From: Callorhinus ursinus | Taxonomy: Eukaryota > Chordata > Mammalia > Carnivora > Otariidae | Assembly (NCBI RefSeq): GCF_003265705.1 | Contig: NW_020313044.1 | Location: forward strand, 6,197,535 to 6,261,534 | Direction of reading: 5' to 3' | DNA length: 64,000 nt | Program-made: the position numbers and the translations under genes | Shown: piece after piece, positions 11,990 through 24,700 of the stretch | Layout of the letters: every line of letters begins with the position of its first letter | How positions within the stretch are numbered: position 1 is the first letter of the stretch | Notes under the pieces: generated by a model | Database searches by the model: none | The model's input: only the letters and a program-made list of their open reading frames with translations | What the model was told of the DNA's origin: nothing

Positions 11990-12222
11990 GAAGTGTGGTG
12001 GAAAGAGCTGTGATTTAAGGCCAGAAAAATCTGGATTCAAATTTTAGCAATGCAGCCAAGCTGCAGGAAAGTATGTTAATTTCTCCAAACCTTTACTTCC
12101 TTCTTAGAAAAATGAGAATAGCAATACACACATACAAGGACTGGGGGAAATTAGATGTGACAATGATGTAAAGTACCTAGCACTGTTTGGCACACGGTCG
12201 ACACTCGATAAACACTAATCTC
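11990..12222 (+). repeat. MIR SINE
   Basis: 'agagctgtgatttaaggccagaaaaatctggattcaaattttagc...cttcttagaaaaatgagaatagcaatac...gtaaagtacctagcactgtttggcaca...gataaacac' follows MIR from near the start to the 3' end. Confidence 0.85.
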
Positions 12223-12755
12223 AGCCATTCAACTAGTGTTTATCTTCTACTATGTGCCAGGAACTAGGCATGGCTCCAAACCTTGGCCCCCTCCTCTTCA
12301 CACTTACCACCCTTTGAAGTATAGAAGCAACCTGACCCTATTTGACACTCAAGATCTTTGTTAAACTGGGTTAATGTCCATAATAAGAGATAATGACTAC
12401 CAAGTATATTAATGATTAGCAGATTTATAGTTATAATGTAAAGGATAATTATTCATTAACTTCCATAAGGCTCTAAGTTTACAGATGGCTGTTATTATAT
12501 AAAATTATAAAGTATAAGGAGGAAAAGTAATGGTTACACATGGCTGACATATTCAGGCAGCCAATAATAACTTAGAATCAATGAGTTCTTAGGTCAAAGA
12601 TATGCTTATTGAAATAGCAAAACATTAAATTAGAAATTAACTAAAAATGAAAATCCATTCTATCTGTATAGTTGTTATAAATAAATCTGTTACAATTTTC
12701 AGCAACACTATCATCAAGTTTTCCTTCTTTCCTTCTTTGCCTTTTTTTCTCCTTT
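12223..12755. other. No clear feature; possible MIR/L2 fragment at the left
   Basis: 'agtgtttatcttctactatgtgccaggaacta' (12235-12270) resembles the reverse complement of an L2 or MIR 3' end. The rest is AT-rich and featureless. Confidence 0.35.
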
Positions 12756-12756
12756 T

Positions 12757-13085
12757 GCTGTCTGATTGCTATAGACGTCCAGTACTATATTGAATAAAAG
12801 TTGTGAGACTGAACATCCCTGTCTTGTTCCTGACCTTAGGGGAAAACTCTTAGTTTTTTCCCATTAAGTATGACGCCTGCTGTGGGTTTTTCATATATGG
12901 CCTTGATTCTGTCGAGTTATGTTCCCTCTAGTTCTACTTTATTGAGGGTTTTTATCACGAATGCATGTTGTACTTTGATTTTTTTGCCTCTATTTAAATG
13001 ATCATATGATTTTTATCCTTTCTCTTATTGACACAACATCTCACATTGATTGATTTGCATGAATGGCATAAATTTTGATTTAAAT
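12757..13085 (-). repeat. Ancient L1 ORF2 fragment
   Basis: The reverse complement encodes degraded reverse transcriptase. On the + strand the run 'attgctatagacgtccagtactatattgaataaaagttgtgagactgaacatccctgtcttgttcctgacctta' through 'aaatgatcatatgatttttatcct' and 'cacattgattgatttgc' is typical antisense L1 ORF2. Stops and indels break the frame. Confidence 0.85.
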
Positions 13086-14310
13086 TTTCCTAGTTGTTAT
13101 CCATAAATTAAAAAAAAAGTGTGGCTGTCAATATTATGAATGAAACCATGTATTCCCTCACACAAATGCAGAAATCCATGTATTTTTCTAACGGCCCCAA
13201 TGTCTTTCTTCTATACCATGTATATTTTGGGACTTTTGAGACAAGCACGTACGATTACAAATTATTATTTTTGTAATATTATGCATTTCCCTTTTCAACA
13301 ATTATTAAATTTTTATGAACAATTCTATATTGAAATGGCATTAATCTTCCTAATTAAGTTTTTGTTAAATAACTTAGTAATTCTTTGTTTTGATTCATTT
13401 GGTCCTGACAACTTTTGCCTCCAGAAGCTTATTGTTTTATTATTAATTTGATTTATTATATTCTCTTAAATTTTTATTTTTTTCTTATTATTTGACTTTT
13501 AATGTTGTGTAGAAGATCTCTGAGGGCAAATTGATTTTTTTTCCAAGTAACCCTTCACCCCACCATAGCACCTAAGTCTCTGCCTCTTTGTAGGAAGCTG
13601 TCTTTACTTTTGAAATTCAGTTATGTAACCAAGATACACATTAGTGCCAATCTCATTTTACCAATTTTGCTTGCTACATGATAAACACCTTTGACCTGCA
13701 GATTCAGATCTTCAGCTCAGGAAAAGTATTTTTCTACAATGTCTAACTATTATTTCAATTTCAGTGTTTCTCCCTCATTTTCATCTGTCTTTTCAACCCA
13801 GGAGAGTGATTCAATCTTTTCCTTTACCTGACCAATTCAGTTTTCTACAGCTGTGATCCCACTCTTTATTGACAATCATTTAGTTAAAAGTTTTAGTTGT
13901 AGTAATGTTAGTTTCTTCATATTTTTTTCCCCTGTCTCATTCCCTTTACTTTTCAGTCTGAGCCCCTCATGTAATCGTCATTCTTTATCTCGGAGGCTAA
14001 GTTTTATCAAATTTTATTGTGAGCACAAAGCAGACATTATCTGAACTTTATTTTTTTAATGTAGTATTTCTTTTTCAAATGGATGCTCTTTCTCTATTTG
14101 TTGATTACAATGGTATCTGTATTTTTTTCAGAATGTTTTTATAGATTCTGCATTGTTTATCCACCGTTGAACATGAGAGATTGAATTAGGCCTCATACTA
14201 GATCTAAAACAAGTGTGCAGGTTGTGTGGGTTCTCCTCATACACGTAGACCATGTTGGTATATTCCTGCAATGCTTAAGTTAGAGGCCCAGCTGGTGTAA
14301 GTTTCCATGG
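13086..14310. other. AT-rich sequence, possibly very old L1
   Basis: T-rich on the + strand and adjoining an antisense L1, so it may be further L1 that has decayed, but no diagnostic phrase was found. The 103-codon frame at 13140-13451 has no known motif. Confidence 0.3.
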
Positions 14311-15465
14311 TTAGTTCAATGATTCCCCCAGCTCTCTGGGAATGGGGAAAGATTTAGGGTTGTGGGCGGGTCCAGAAGAACCAGTTTATTTCTGAACCAT
14401 TTCTTCCCTGTTTTTCAAGAGGAGGTAGAACCAGGAGTCACCTTTCTCTCTCTGTTTTTATGGGTTTGCCCAGTTTTCATGCCCTGTACTCGATGTGTTT
14501 GCATCTGGCCTCTTTATTGCTGTCCAGAGTCTTGGAAGGGCTCCATCACATTAAGGAGATTCCAGCCACTCTGAGTTTTTCCTTTAATGAGGTCAAAATT
14601 ACTCTTAAACACCCCCCCCCCCCCCCCGCAAAAGACCTGCTTTGGAAGCTTTTCATCCACGGTGGCAGAGCGGTTCCTAATGGTGAGTTCCCTAGGTCTT
14701 CTTCCCACCTTTGCCTCAGAAGATCCTCTCCTCCTCTAGTTAGGAGTGTGGGTGGATTCTGTCAATTGCCTTCATAGATACTTATTAAATCTAATTTTTG
14801 TTCAATGGTTTTTCTGTAATTTTAAGTAGAAAGACCATGGAAATGTCCTCGTGATGTAACTTTCATAAGTGACACTTCTGATAAAAAGTCCAACAACTAC
14901 AATGATGGCATTGCTTAGGGAAATCCCACACTCTCACTCTGCAGCAGCAAATTTCAGGTGGAATAGAATTTACAGTAGTCATTGTTATTTGTCTTTGAGT
15001 AGCCTCCTTCCCTTAAAGGAAAAGCTACCAATGTAAATATTGACAAGAGATTATCAGCGTCTGTTGACAAAGCTTGAGCAATTCTCAGAGCATAGCTTAG
15101 AAATGCTTGGAATGGTGACAGCATTAAAATTCTGTTCTGAGAAACCTCTTCTACTTAGGTCATAATGGTGTACTCTTGAAGATCAAGACAGAATTGTCTC
15201 CCACAGCCTTTTCATCAAACCTCGAGGTTGCCCCCTCACCTTATTGATCCTCCTGAGTACCCCATGCCCAGACCAAGAGGTCTCTTAAAAATCACTATTC
15301 TATAAATTATTTAGATTACTCTTTAATGGTCCAGAAATCTCCTGAGTGGGTGAATCTCCAACTCTTAATTAATTGTCAAGGAACAGTGGAGCCTTTGAGA
15401 TGTAGTGTATGTGAAAAAAAAAAAAGGATTAGTAAGCAGCCTAGGTAAAGAACTACTACAGATCA
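14311..15465. other. No gene recognised; contains a C16 tract
   Basis: A run of 16 C lies at 14622-14637. The 105- and 70-codon frames over 14362-14777 include that homopolymer and are not credible genes. The remainder shows nothing. Confidence 0.4.
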
Positions 15466-15469
15466 ATTA

Positions 15470-16345
15470 AAAAAAGACAAACAACCATACAGAATTATAG
15501 GCAGAAGATATAAGCAGAGATTTCATGAAGAAATCCAAGTGGCTAAGAAGCATATGAAGAGATGCTCAACCTTACTAGTATTCAGAGGAATATAAATTAA
15601 AACAACCAGATGATCCATAAAACCAGATGAACCATTCCATAACCATAAAATGAGCAGAATTTAAGAAATTCTCCAATATCAAGTTCAGGTGGGAAAAAGG
15701 AACTCATCATCACTGACGTGCCAGTTGGTGTAATCACCTTGCGAAGTGCTTTGGTGATATGAAGCATAGTTTGAAATGCCCATAGCCTAACACCCTCAGT
15801 CCCATTTCTGGGTTTATATCCTAGTGAAACCTTTATACATGTGCATCAGGGAGAAATGCCAAAGAATGTTCTTTACAGCATTGTTTTAAATAAAAAAAAA
15901 TTGGAAACAACTCAAATATTCATCTGTAAGAGAATAGGGTTTAATAAATTGTGATATATTGATACCATGGAATGGTGTGCAACAGCTAAAATAAATGAGG
16001 AATATCTTCATACATCAATATGGACAGATCTTAAAAACTGTTGCGTGAGAAAAAGCAAGTTACATTTTTATACCGTTTATTTAAATTAAAAATGGCGAGC
16101 ATGGTAATGCTCTACAGCACTTATGGATATATGTAGACATACACGCTCACAGTAAAAGTTTAAAAACATGGATTAGACATACTCTATACTTACAATAAGA
16201 GTTTCTTCTGGGTTTGGAGAGAGGTAAACATGCTTGAGGATGAGAACAGGAGGGCTCTCAATGTTCTCTATAATGTGTGTGTTTATTTCTTTAAATAAAA
16301 AAGATCTTGAAGTAACTATTGCAAAATATTGTTCATTTTGAGTGG
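15470..16345 (+). repeat. Old L1/HAL1-type LINE 3' region
   Basis: 'aagtggctaagaagcatatgaagagatgctcaacctta', 'aatataaattaaaacaacca', 'cccatttctgggtttatatcc', 'cagcattgttttaaataaaaaaaaattggaaacaac', 'gataccatggaatggtgtgcaacagct' and 'aagagtttcttctgggtttggagagagg' match the ORF2 end and 3'UTR of old mammalian L1/HAL1. Diverged and non-coding. Confidence 0.8.
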
Positions 16346-17320
16346 AGAGTACATCAGTATTTGTTGTATGATTCTTTGTAAATATGAGTTGTTTTTGTCG
16401 TTAAAAATATCCCAGACATTTACCTTCTAGGTCACTGGTCTCCTATAACTAAGTCCCTTGGGAACCAGAGCACCTGCAGATGAGAGGGGCTTCCCTTTTC
16501 CCTCTGTACCTTGGAAGCTGTTGGGTTAGACACTGATTCCATCAGGACAAAGTTATTCTGGCAGCATTCTGCTGAGCTACACCCTTGGTAAGTACCCTTA
16601 AAAGGCAATATCAATCCAGTTTCAGGGGGAGAAACTATTTTAGCATTACGATTCATCTGCACTGATTTATTATTTTTTTAATATTTTAGGACGTTAGAAT
16701 ACTATCTAAATATAAAACAACTCAAACAAGACATTTCTGCACTCAGACAGTATTCCTCTTTATCTCTCTGCACCTTTAGCTGTTATTCTCAGGAGTGTAC
16801 AATCCTCTGAAAAGTAAATTGTGAGCTCCTTATTTTCAAACACCACAATATTGGAGTTCTACACCTGTTGCTCCTCCAACTCTCCATATTTAATAATCAT
16901 CCTTTTCCATAACTAAAATCAAGAGCCTGAGTATTATGAAAAATAAAATCCAGGAGAAGAATTGCACTTCTTTGGACCTCACTGGAATTATCTGCAGTGT
17001 TGTGAAGTGTTTGGAAGGAAATTCTGCCTTGCCTAGGGCTGGAGTGAGGGCTGGAATTGAAGAGAGGATCAATATGAGAACTGGCCCAGCTCTGCCTAAA
17101 GTGCCGTGGTGATTAGAGGAAATGGCTTATCAGGTCCTCTTACAATCTGGAAAAGAAACCATTTATGGAATCAATGGAGAGCCGGCAGAGCCCATCAGCT
17201 GTAGTTTCTGAGATATATATCTTCATTACTATCAGATACATGAATCAGAAGGAAGCTCAGTTCCATACAGCCCACTGCACTATCCCCCATAAATGCATCG
17301 CACTGGTTATCAGACATGGA
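16346..17320. other. No feature recognised
   Basis: Single-copy-looking non-coding DNA. Confidence 0.4.
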
Positions 17321-17325
17321 TGGCT

Positions 17326-17465
17326 ATTATATATATATATATATCTCCACATATATATTATATATATGTGTGTATTACACATGTATTATACATATATGGT
17401 TATTATATATTATGTAATATACATTATAATATATAATATGGTAGGCATATATGGTTATTATATGC
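17326..17465. repeat. AT-rich microsatellite region
   Basis: (AT)n and (ATAT/GTGT) runs with interruptions. The hydrophobic 118-codon frame at 17165-17521 translates through it and is an artefact. Confidence 0.85.
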
Positions 17466-18705
17466 CATTAATTTGTCTTATAGGGAAACAAATACTGGTT
17501 TTATATTTATTGTCCAGATAGCTTAATAGGTTCCTTACTAGGGAATTCCAAATCTCTTGTGGCTCGATTACAAGGGCCAGTAGGAAGATAGAAATGCTCT
17601 GGCTATTATGTGTACAATCACTTCAGCTGCTGGAATACTCTGGGGAAGTTCAAACAGCTCATGTGAAATCAAGAAGGAGTGAACTTGTTCCTGATTAGTG
17701 CTGTATAGGGACCGCTGAGAAAGAACACATAGAAAAATACATGTGCCCTGGCGAAAGAGCCAAGGCAGAGCTGACATAACGCCCCCTTTCATCCTGCAAG
17801 TTATTTCTGGGCTAGAATGTTTAAACAAGAACAAGATGGATAGTGCCTGAGGATTTCAGAGCTGGAACAGAGAACCTTTTAGCTTGAGGCAGGGTGGAAC
17901 TGTGGAGGCAGTCACATTTCAAGGAAAAAGTCTTCAACCATGGAGGGTTGGCTCCGAAGGCAGTGGTTGGGCAGCTGGAGTCCAAAGACTCACACCTTTT
18001 AACCAGTAAAATCTGTTTATGGGTCCTTGAAAATGTTGGATCCTTGTGGTCAGGCCTGGCTGGGGAATTGCACTGCAGTATCAACAAGCCATACCGATCT
18101 TGAGCCTTTTCCTTCTAAGGAATTCAAATAGACCCCATGGTATTTACTGCACTCAGCACATGGGTACCGAGATGAGGCTGCTCCCACAGAGAGAAAGCTG
18201 AGCCCCAGGCCCAGGCCCTGCTCCCCAACTAAGCCAACTGGTCAGGGAGGAGAGGAGAAGGAGGAAGGGAGCAGGGAGAGAGGTCTAAATGTTTCACTCA
18301 CACTTTTCCTGTCTAGGAGACTGTGTCCCTCTACAGAAGTACAGAAGGTGCTATATTGTCTGTCATTGACTAAAATACTCCATCCTAGACAATGTAATAG
18401 ATCTGTTTATTTTAGTCCACATCCTAGCGGTCAGGCTAGTTAACCTTAATAGAAATATATACTCTGCCATTCCCGGGAGCACTCAAATCTCCCCTCTGGA
18501 AAATTATAAATTAGTTGTGGTTGAGAACCAACAATGCCAGCCCATCCTCCTCATTACAGATACAAAATCAAGGAGCTCCTAAGACCCATCTCCTCATGGT
18601 CACAGTTGGCTAACTGCAGAGCTGGGATAAGAAGCCAGGGCTCCTTCTCAGTGGGCCAGCGGCCTCCTCGGAAAGAACTCTATTTACTTTAGTGCTGGAA
18701 TATTA
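17466..18705. other. No feature recognised
   Basis: Non-coding. The two overlapping 88-codon minus frames at 17568-18087 have no recognisable domain. Confidence 0.4.
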
Positions 18706-18709
18706 CTAA

Positions 18710-18930
18710 TTACCCTTTGTTGGTGTTTATTACATACCAAGTGCAGTTCTGAGTGCATGTGTTATCCCATTTAATTCCTATAATCACTGTGAGATTGGTA
18801 ATATTGTCATTCCTATTTAACAGATGAGAAAATCGGTGTCTCCAGAAGGACTTACCCCAGGTCACTCAGGGAGTGAGTGTAGAGCAAGGACTCAAACCCA
18901 GCACTGGAGGCCAGAGTCCAGCCTCTTCAC
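18710..18930 (-). repeat. MIR SINE, minus
   Basis: 'tttattacataccaagtgcagttctgagtgcatgtgttatcccatttaattcctataatcactgtgaga...cctatttaacagatgagaaaatcgg...aggtcactcagggagtgagtgtagagcaaggactcaaacccagc' is a clear reverse-complement MIR. Confidence 0.9.
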
Positions 18931-21295
18931 CCCATCAGGGCTCAAAGAGTCCTTTAGAGAAGAGCGTGTCTAACTCCTGCCATTCCACTGCAAAGGAAAC
19001 AGGTCCAGAGAACAGTGGGAACTTGACTAACACTTATTTTATAAAGGTAACTCAGATTGCCCAAAGATTCTTCCTGATGGTGCGGTTTTTGGGTACTTTC
19101 CAGAAAAAAATGGGTCAATTCATCTCTTCTCCTTATTGATATATAGAAGTCCACATGATAAGTGCTCATTAGGTAACACAATAGAGCCTTTGACTTTTCA
19201 CACTATTAATGATGAGTATCAGAATATTTGGTGGGTTCAGTTAACACACTATAGTTACATTTATTGAGATGATTTTCAATTAAAAACTTATTAACAAAGC
19301 ACTGAGATAATAAGGAAAACCAAATGCCAAAATATGATATTCTTTAATTACATGAAGAAGTCTTTGTAAACAAAAAGCTATGTAATATATTTTGATTTCT
19401 CTATAATAAACAAACAGCCCTACTGAATTCTAATTACTTACGGGAATTCTTGATCCTGAATATTATAGGTGGAAAATAAATATTTTCGTAAATAAAACTA
19501 CTGCAACTTTAATAGTGAGAAACAGTGGGGTCTTCTTATGTTCCCGGTGTCTATGCAGAGTCAATGAAATGGACAATACAGTTAATTTGATTCATGTAGA
19601 TTATTATGATATACTGAGCCTCATCTTCTGCCTACTCCCCTCATCCAAACACATACAAAGGAAGCTTTTGGAAGGGGCAATATAACAGGATTACCCACAG
19701 ACAATTAAAAAAAAGAAAGATGGCCAGGACATGGGGTTGTGAACCACGGATTCCTGCCACACATCACTGTCCCTGAGAACCGTGGGAGAAATTCATCAAG
19801 AGAATGAGAACATTAGCCTGGAAAACTGATACTTTCAATTGTGCTGAGATTTTGGCCCCAAGTCCTAACGTTAAACTTGATGGAGCTAGGCCAGGTCACA
19901 GGCTGGATTCTTTTTACTGAGCCTAGACAGGTTCAAGTCTAGAACTAAGGAGGCTGAAGCTTCACCTTTTTCTCTAAAACTCAAGGCCCTATTCCTAAGT
20001 TTTACCATGTCCATTTGGAGTTGGCTAGTTGGGAGGACACCCAGCAGCAAGGGAGCGGAGCCCTGGGGAAGTCAGGGGTCACCCACTGGTAGCCCATGGA
20101 CTCTGACTGGTCCAAAGATATATTTTATTTGGCTTCAACAGTATTTAAAATTATAATTAATTTTAAAATCAAGAGATTTTTTTTTTACATGAAATAATTA
20201 GATTTCTAGCATTCTTAAAAAGCTGGCAGATATGGCTAACTGGGCCCAGTTTCCTCCAGGAGGCTAGAGCTGCCTCATGGTTGCCCTTTTGATGAGTCAT
20301 GGACTCTTGCGTGTACCCAGAGCCCCCCAGCCTGGTTCGTCTACCTCACTGCATGTATTAGTTGCCCAGCTCTGTGGTATTTGACTTTATAACTCTTATC
20401 TGATCTAGATTGCTGGAAGCTCCCAGGAAATAAAACCCAGCAAATACGCAGACACTCTCCCAGCTTAATTCTGGCAGTCTGTCCTAGTCACGTCTTTGGT
20501 TTTGTGCAGCACTGTCCTTCCTTTGAGAAGGGAGTAAAATGGAACATGGCAACCATCCTCATGGAACGAGGAGGAGGAGGAGGTGGAAGAGGAGGAGGAG
20601 GAAACGGGAGGTGGAGAGGGAAAGATTGGAGGGAAGTGTTGACCCTGTTAGAGGCCAACATGGTGCCAGAATAGGTGTATAAGAAATTTAGTCCTTGACA
20701 ACCCAACACAAAAACATCGTTCAGACTTGTCAGTCCTGCCGAAACACGATCAATCCGAGGGCGTAAAAAAATCAGTCAGTAAAATTTACATCAGCTGATC
20801 CTACTTTTTTGTCCTAATTGACCATTACCCTTCGTGCTCACAATCACTTCAGTGAAAAGGATAGATTTCCAGGATAATTTAAAAAAAAAATGATCTTGCT
20901 AGCCTGGCCCCTGACTGTAAAATGGAGCTTTCTTGCTTTGTTTATGAAGTTGCATCAGGTAACTGAGCTGGCTATGTGGGAACCCGGGTGACAGAGGAGA
21001 AAGCAGACCAGGAGCAGCATGGCCCCGTCATCGGTATTCAGGGTTAAGAGGCTTGCAAATGAGTTAACTGTGATTTATTCAGGGTTCCCAGACTAATTCA
21101 TTCCCATTTCCTTCACTCCTGAATAATGAGCTTCATATTTTTTTGAGTGGATAATATTTCTAAAATGACCCGATAATTTATTTCACATTGTCTTGGTGTA
21201 ATAATTCCTTTTCGTATTAAAGCTGTGTCCACAGAGGAATAAATACATGGATAAAATCCTTTGGACCAAACTCCTGTGCTGCAGGCTGAGCTCAT
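18931..21295. other. No gene recognised; includes a GAG tract
   Basis: Apart from the trinucleotide tract at 20568-20603, I see only AT-rich unique sequence. Confidence 0.4.
20568..20603. repeat. (GAG)n trinucleotide tract
   Basis: Imperfect GAG/GGA repeat with one GTG and one GAA interruption. On the minus strand it reads as poly-proline (the 73-codon minus frame), an artefact of the repeat. Confidence 0.85.
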
Positions 21296-21299
21296 GCAC

Positions 21300-21440
21300 A
21301 TTGAGGAGACCTGGGTCATTGTCTCAGCTCTGCCGTCAACCACTGAATGACTCAGCACAGTCACTCCCCCTCTCTGTGCCTCGGTATTCCCATCGGGAAA
21401 AAGACGTGAATGAGGCAGTTCCTCAGATATTCTGCAGCTG
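21300..21440 (+). repeat. MIR SINE fragment
   Basis: 'gagacctgggtcattgtctcagctctgccg...actgaatgactcagcacagtcactccccctctctgtgcctcggtattcccatc' follows the MIR core. Confidence 0.75.
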
Positions 21441-21986
21441 TTATCGTTTCAGAGGCAGAGTTGTGGGAAGAGTCCCCAAATTCAAGACAGGCCAGCACCA
21501 CTGAGGACAAACACTTGGGCAGGTGCAAGAGTAGTATGAGTTTTTCTCTGCATTTCTGTACATAAAACCTCCTATTCAGTTTGATTGTTTAATTAAGTTA
21601 AAAAATATAGTTAAACCAGGAAATCATAATGAATAATACATGCCTTAAGGATTTTAACACATATAAATGTTCATTTATTTCCCAATTTTTCACCGGCCAA
21701 AACCTTCTCTTTGGTTTTGAGTCCGCTGATTGCAGTCACCTGTTAGGAACTCTCCATGATTTTCAGTTTTGATTTATTTAAAGGGGCACAAGAACTTAAA
21801 AAACTTTGAGAAGCAATGTGACTTATAAAATTCTTCTAGAGTTTTATAATTTTGCGCCATTTTCTGATTGCCTCTCATACACACCTAACTTACTCACCAC
21901 ATTTTCTAGTTGCTTCCCTTTATCAAGACTCCAGAGAAGTCAACTTTTTCTTTCACAAGAATAAACACTATTTTTGCCTTCACAGT
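21441..21986. other. No feature recognised
   Basis: AT-rich, non-coding. Confidence 0.4.
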
Positions 21987-22010
21987 TCATTAGTTAATAT
22001 ATATACATAT

Positions 22011-22429
22011 TTTAGTTTTTATTTAAATTAAAAAATTTAATTTTTATTTAAATTAGTTAACATACAGTGTAATATTAGTTTTAGGTATACAATGTAAGTG
22101 ATTCAACACTTGCATACAACACCCAGTGCTCATCACAAGTGCCCTCCTTAAACCCCATCACCTATCCAACCCCCCCCCCCCCCACCTATTTCCGGTCACC
22201 ATCAGTTTGTTCTCTATAGTTAAGAGTCTGCTTCTTGGTTTGCCTCTCTTTTTTCCCCCCATGATCATTTGTTTTGCTTCTTAAATTTTATATCTGAGTG
22301 AAATCATATGGTATTTGTCTTTCTCTGACTGACATATTTTGCTTAGCATAATACTCTCTAAATCCATCCATGTCATTGCACATGACAAGATTTCATTCTT
22401 TTTTAAAGCTGAGTAATATACCACTGTAT

Positions 22430-22477
<48 letters not shown>

Positions 22478-23856
22478 CACATCTTCTTTATCTACTCATC
22501 TGTCGATGGACATTTGGGCTCTTCCCATAATTTGGCTGTTGTTGATAATGCTGCCATAAACATTGGGGGCACATCTATCCCTTTGAGTTAGTATTTTTGT
22601 ATCCTTTGGGTAAATACCTAGTAGTGTAATTGCTGGATCACAGGGTAGTTCTATTTTTAACTTTTTGAAGAACCTCCATACTGTTCTCCAGAGTGGCTGT
22701 CCCAGTTTGCAACAGTGTAGGAGGGTTTCCCTTTCTCTTCATCCTCACCAACACCTATCATTTCCTGTGTTGTTAATTTTAGCCATTCTGACTGGTATGA
22801 GGTGATATCTCATTGTAGTTTTGATTTGCATTTATTGCCCCGATTATGAATAATGTTGAGCATCTTTTCATGTGTTTGTTGGCCATCTGGATGTCTTCTT
22901 TGGAAAAATGTCTATTCATGTCTTCTGCCCATTTCTTTAAACTGGATTATTTGTGTTTTTGGGTTTTGAGTTGTATAAGTTCCTTATAGATTTTGGATAA
23001 TAACCCTCTATCAGATATGGCATTTGCAAATATCTTCTCCCATTCTGTAGGCTGTCTTTTAGTTTTTGTTGATTGTTTCCTTTGCTGTGCAGGAGCTTTT
23101 TATTCTGATGTAGTCCCAGTAGTTTATTTTTGATTTTGTTTCCCTTGTCTCAGGAGACATTATCTAGAAAAATGTCGTTATGGCTGATGTTAGAGAAATT
23201 ATTGCCTATGCTCTCTTCTAGTATTTTGATGGTTTCCTGTCTCTCATTTAGGTCTTCAATCCATTTTGAATTTATTTTTTGTATGGTGAAAGAAAGTGGT
23301 CCAGTTTCTTTCTTTTGCATGTTGCTGTCCAGTTTTCCCAGCACCATTTGTTGAAGTGTTTTTTTATTTTTCCATTGGATATTCTTCCCTACTCTGTTTA
23401 ATATTAATTGACCATATAGTTGTGGGTTCATTTCTGGGTTTTCTTGTCTGTTCTATTGATCTATGTGTCTATTTTTCTGTCAGTAGCATACTATTTTGAT
23501 TACTACAGCTTTGTAATATAACTTGAAGTCTGGAATTGTGATGCCTCCAGCTTTGCTTTTCTTTTTTAAGGTTGCTTTGGCTATTCAGAGTCTTTTGTGG
23601 TTCCATAGAAATTTTAGGATAGTTTGTTCTAGTTCTGTAAAAAATGCCGTTGGTATTTTGATAGGGGTTGCTTTAAATGTGTAGATTGCTTTGGGTAATG
23701 TAGACATTTTATCCATATCTGTTCTTCTAATCCATGACAATGGAATTGCTTTCCATTTCTTTGAGTCATCTTCAATTTCTTTCATCAGTGTTTAATAGTT
23801 TTCAGAGTACAGATCTTTTACTTCTTTGTTATTCCTAGGTATGTTATGGTTTTGGG
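22011..23856 (-). mobile_element. 5'-truncated L1 (older carnivore L1), 3' part of the chimera
   Basis: About 1.85 kb. The left end is an A-rich tail and 3'UTR (read on the + strand from 22056), containing a C14 run near 22170. ORF2 C-terminal sequence follows to 23856. Conserved ORF2 phrases include '[18 protein letters not shown]' (minus frame near 23730-23785) and '[16 protein letters not shown]'. Stops and a (CA)n expansion break the frame. The 5' end is cut exactly where the U6 copy begins. Confidence 0.93.
22433..22476. repeat. (CA)n microsatellite within L1
   Basis: About 20 CA units, expanded from a short 'tgtatgtaca' site inside the L1 ORF2 end. Confidence 0.95.
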
Positions 23857-23963
23857 AAAAATATGGGATGCTTCATGAATTTGTGAGCTATCCTTGCACA
23901 GGGGCCATGCTAATCTTCTCTGTATCGCTCCAATTTTAGTATATATGCTGCCGAAGCAAGCAC
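23857..23963 (-). pseudogene. RNU6 pseudogene: U6 snRNA pseudogene (full length, 107 nt)
   Basis: The reverse complement runs from 'gtgcttgcttcggcagcatatatac' to 'ccatattttt' and is collinear with all 107 nt of mammalian U6, including the 'ACAGAGA' box read as 'gatacagagaagatta'. Differences from functional U6 include gtgctTgc for gtgctCgc, cTgtgcaagg for cTgCgcaagg and several CpG-to-TpG type changes near the 3' end. It lies directly against a truncated L1, so it is a retrocopy. There is no sign of the U6 promoter (PSE, TATA at the normal spacing) in the right flank by eye. Confidence 0.95.
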
Positions 23964-24189
23964 TCATTCTTTAATATTTAATTACATTATGAAATTGCAA
24001 CTGTATTTGTAATTGGCATGAACAAATTTAGGAACAAACAACAATGTTCGGTAAGTACAAAACTCAAATGGAGCGCATGGATGTATTAGACTGAGGCATC
24101 CTGGATATTAGTCATCAGCATGCTGAGGCAGTGGTTAACCCATTTGCTTAAGCAGTTAAGTGGAGTTGGATCAGTAGGACTGCCCACTG

Positions 24190-24700
24190 AATGTTTTATC
24201 AATTCAGGTTATTTGCAAGCAACCAAAACCAAATGAACAAACTAGGCAAAGAAATACATTTATTGGATGGATCTGAGATGACACAGCAAACTGAAGGAAA
24301 AGCCAAATAACCAGTTCTCAGGAAGATGGGGGCTAAGGAAGCACTGGGTATCTTGGGAGCAGGCAATGGACAGACTCTTCCGGGTTTATCACTGGATGAA
24401 TTGGCTCCAGTGTTTTTTCATCTTCGTGTTACTCTGATTAAAATCTGAATGTCCATGAGAAGGACTCTCACTGGCTTATATATCACATGGACTCTCCTCA
24501 ACCAAGGAACAACAGACACTGGAAAGGATCTTCCCCCAAGACTGCGTGCACTGGGGCGGGATCAATCTCCGGAGGCAACCAGAGGTGGGGGTGCTGTGAA
24601 CAGAGGAGGGGGAATGTGCATGGTGACCAGTAAGTGTGGGCAAGAAATCACACTAGCTAGAGGGAGATTTAGAGCCCTAGAAGTAAGTTCTGATTCTATC
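24190..24700. repeat. Repeat-like sequence, family unresolved
   Basis: 'ttatttgcaagcaaccaaaaccaaatgaacaaactaggcaaagaaatacatttattgg' and 'aggactctcactggcttatatatcacatgg' recall a common old mammalian repeat of medium copy number. I cannot name the family safely. Confidence 0.4.

Larger units (their letters stand above)
21987..23984 (-). mobile_element. U6-L1 chimeric retrotransposition unit
   Basis: One insertion on the minus strand: a full-length U6 snRNA copy (23857-23963) joined head-on to a 5'-truncated L1 (about 22011-23856), both in the same orientation, with the L1 A-rich tail at the left. Candidate diverged TSDs are tcattagttaatat... from 21987 and tcattctttaatat... from 23964. Known for L1: the reverse transcriptase can switch template from L1 RNA to U6 RNA during insertion, giving exactly this order (U6 5', truncated L1 3'). 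Confidence 0.8.

Noticed and set aside
17165..17521. 118-codon hydrophobic frame suggesting a membrane protein
   Set aside because: Tyr/Ile/Met run is translation of an AT/GT microsatellite.
23857..23963. Functional U6 gene
   Set aside because: Point changes, no visible upstream promoter and direct fusion to L1 show a retrocopy.
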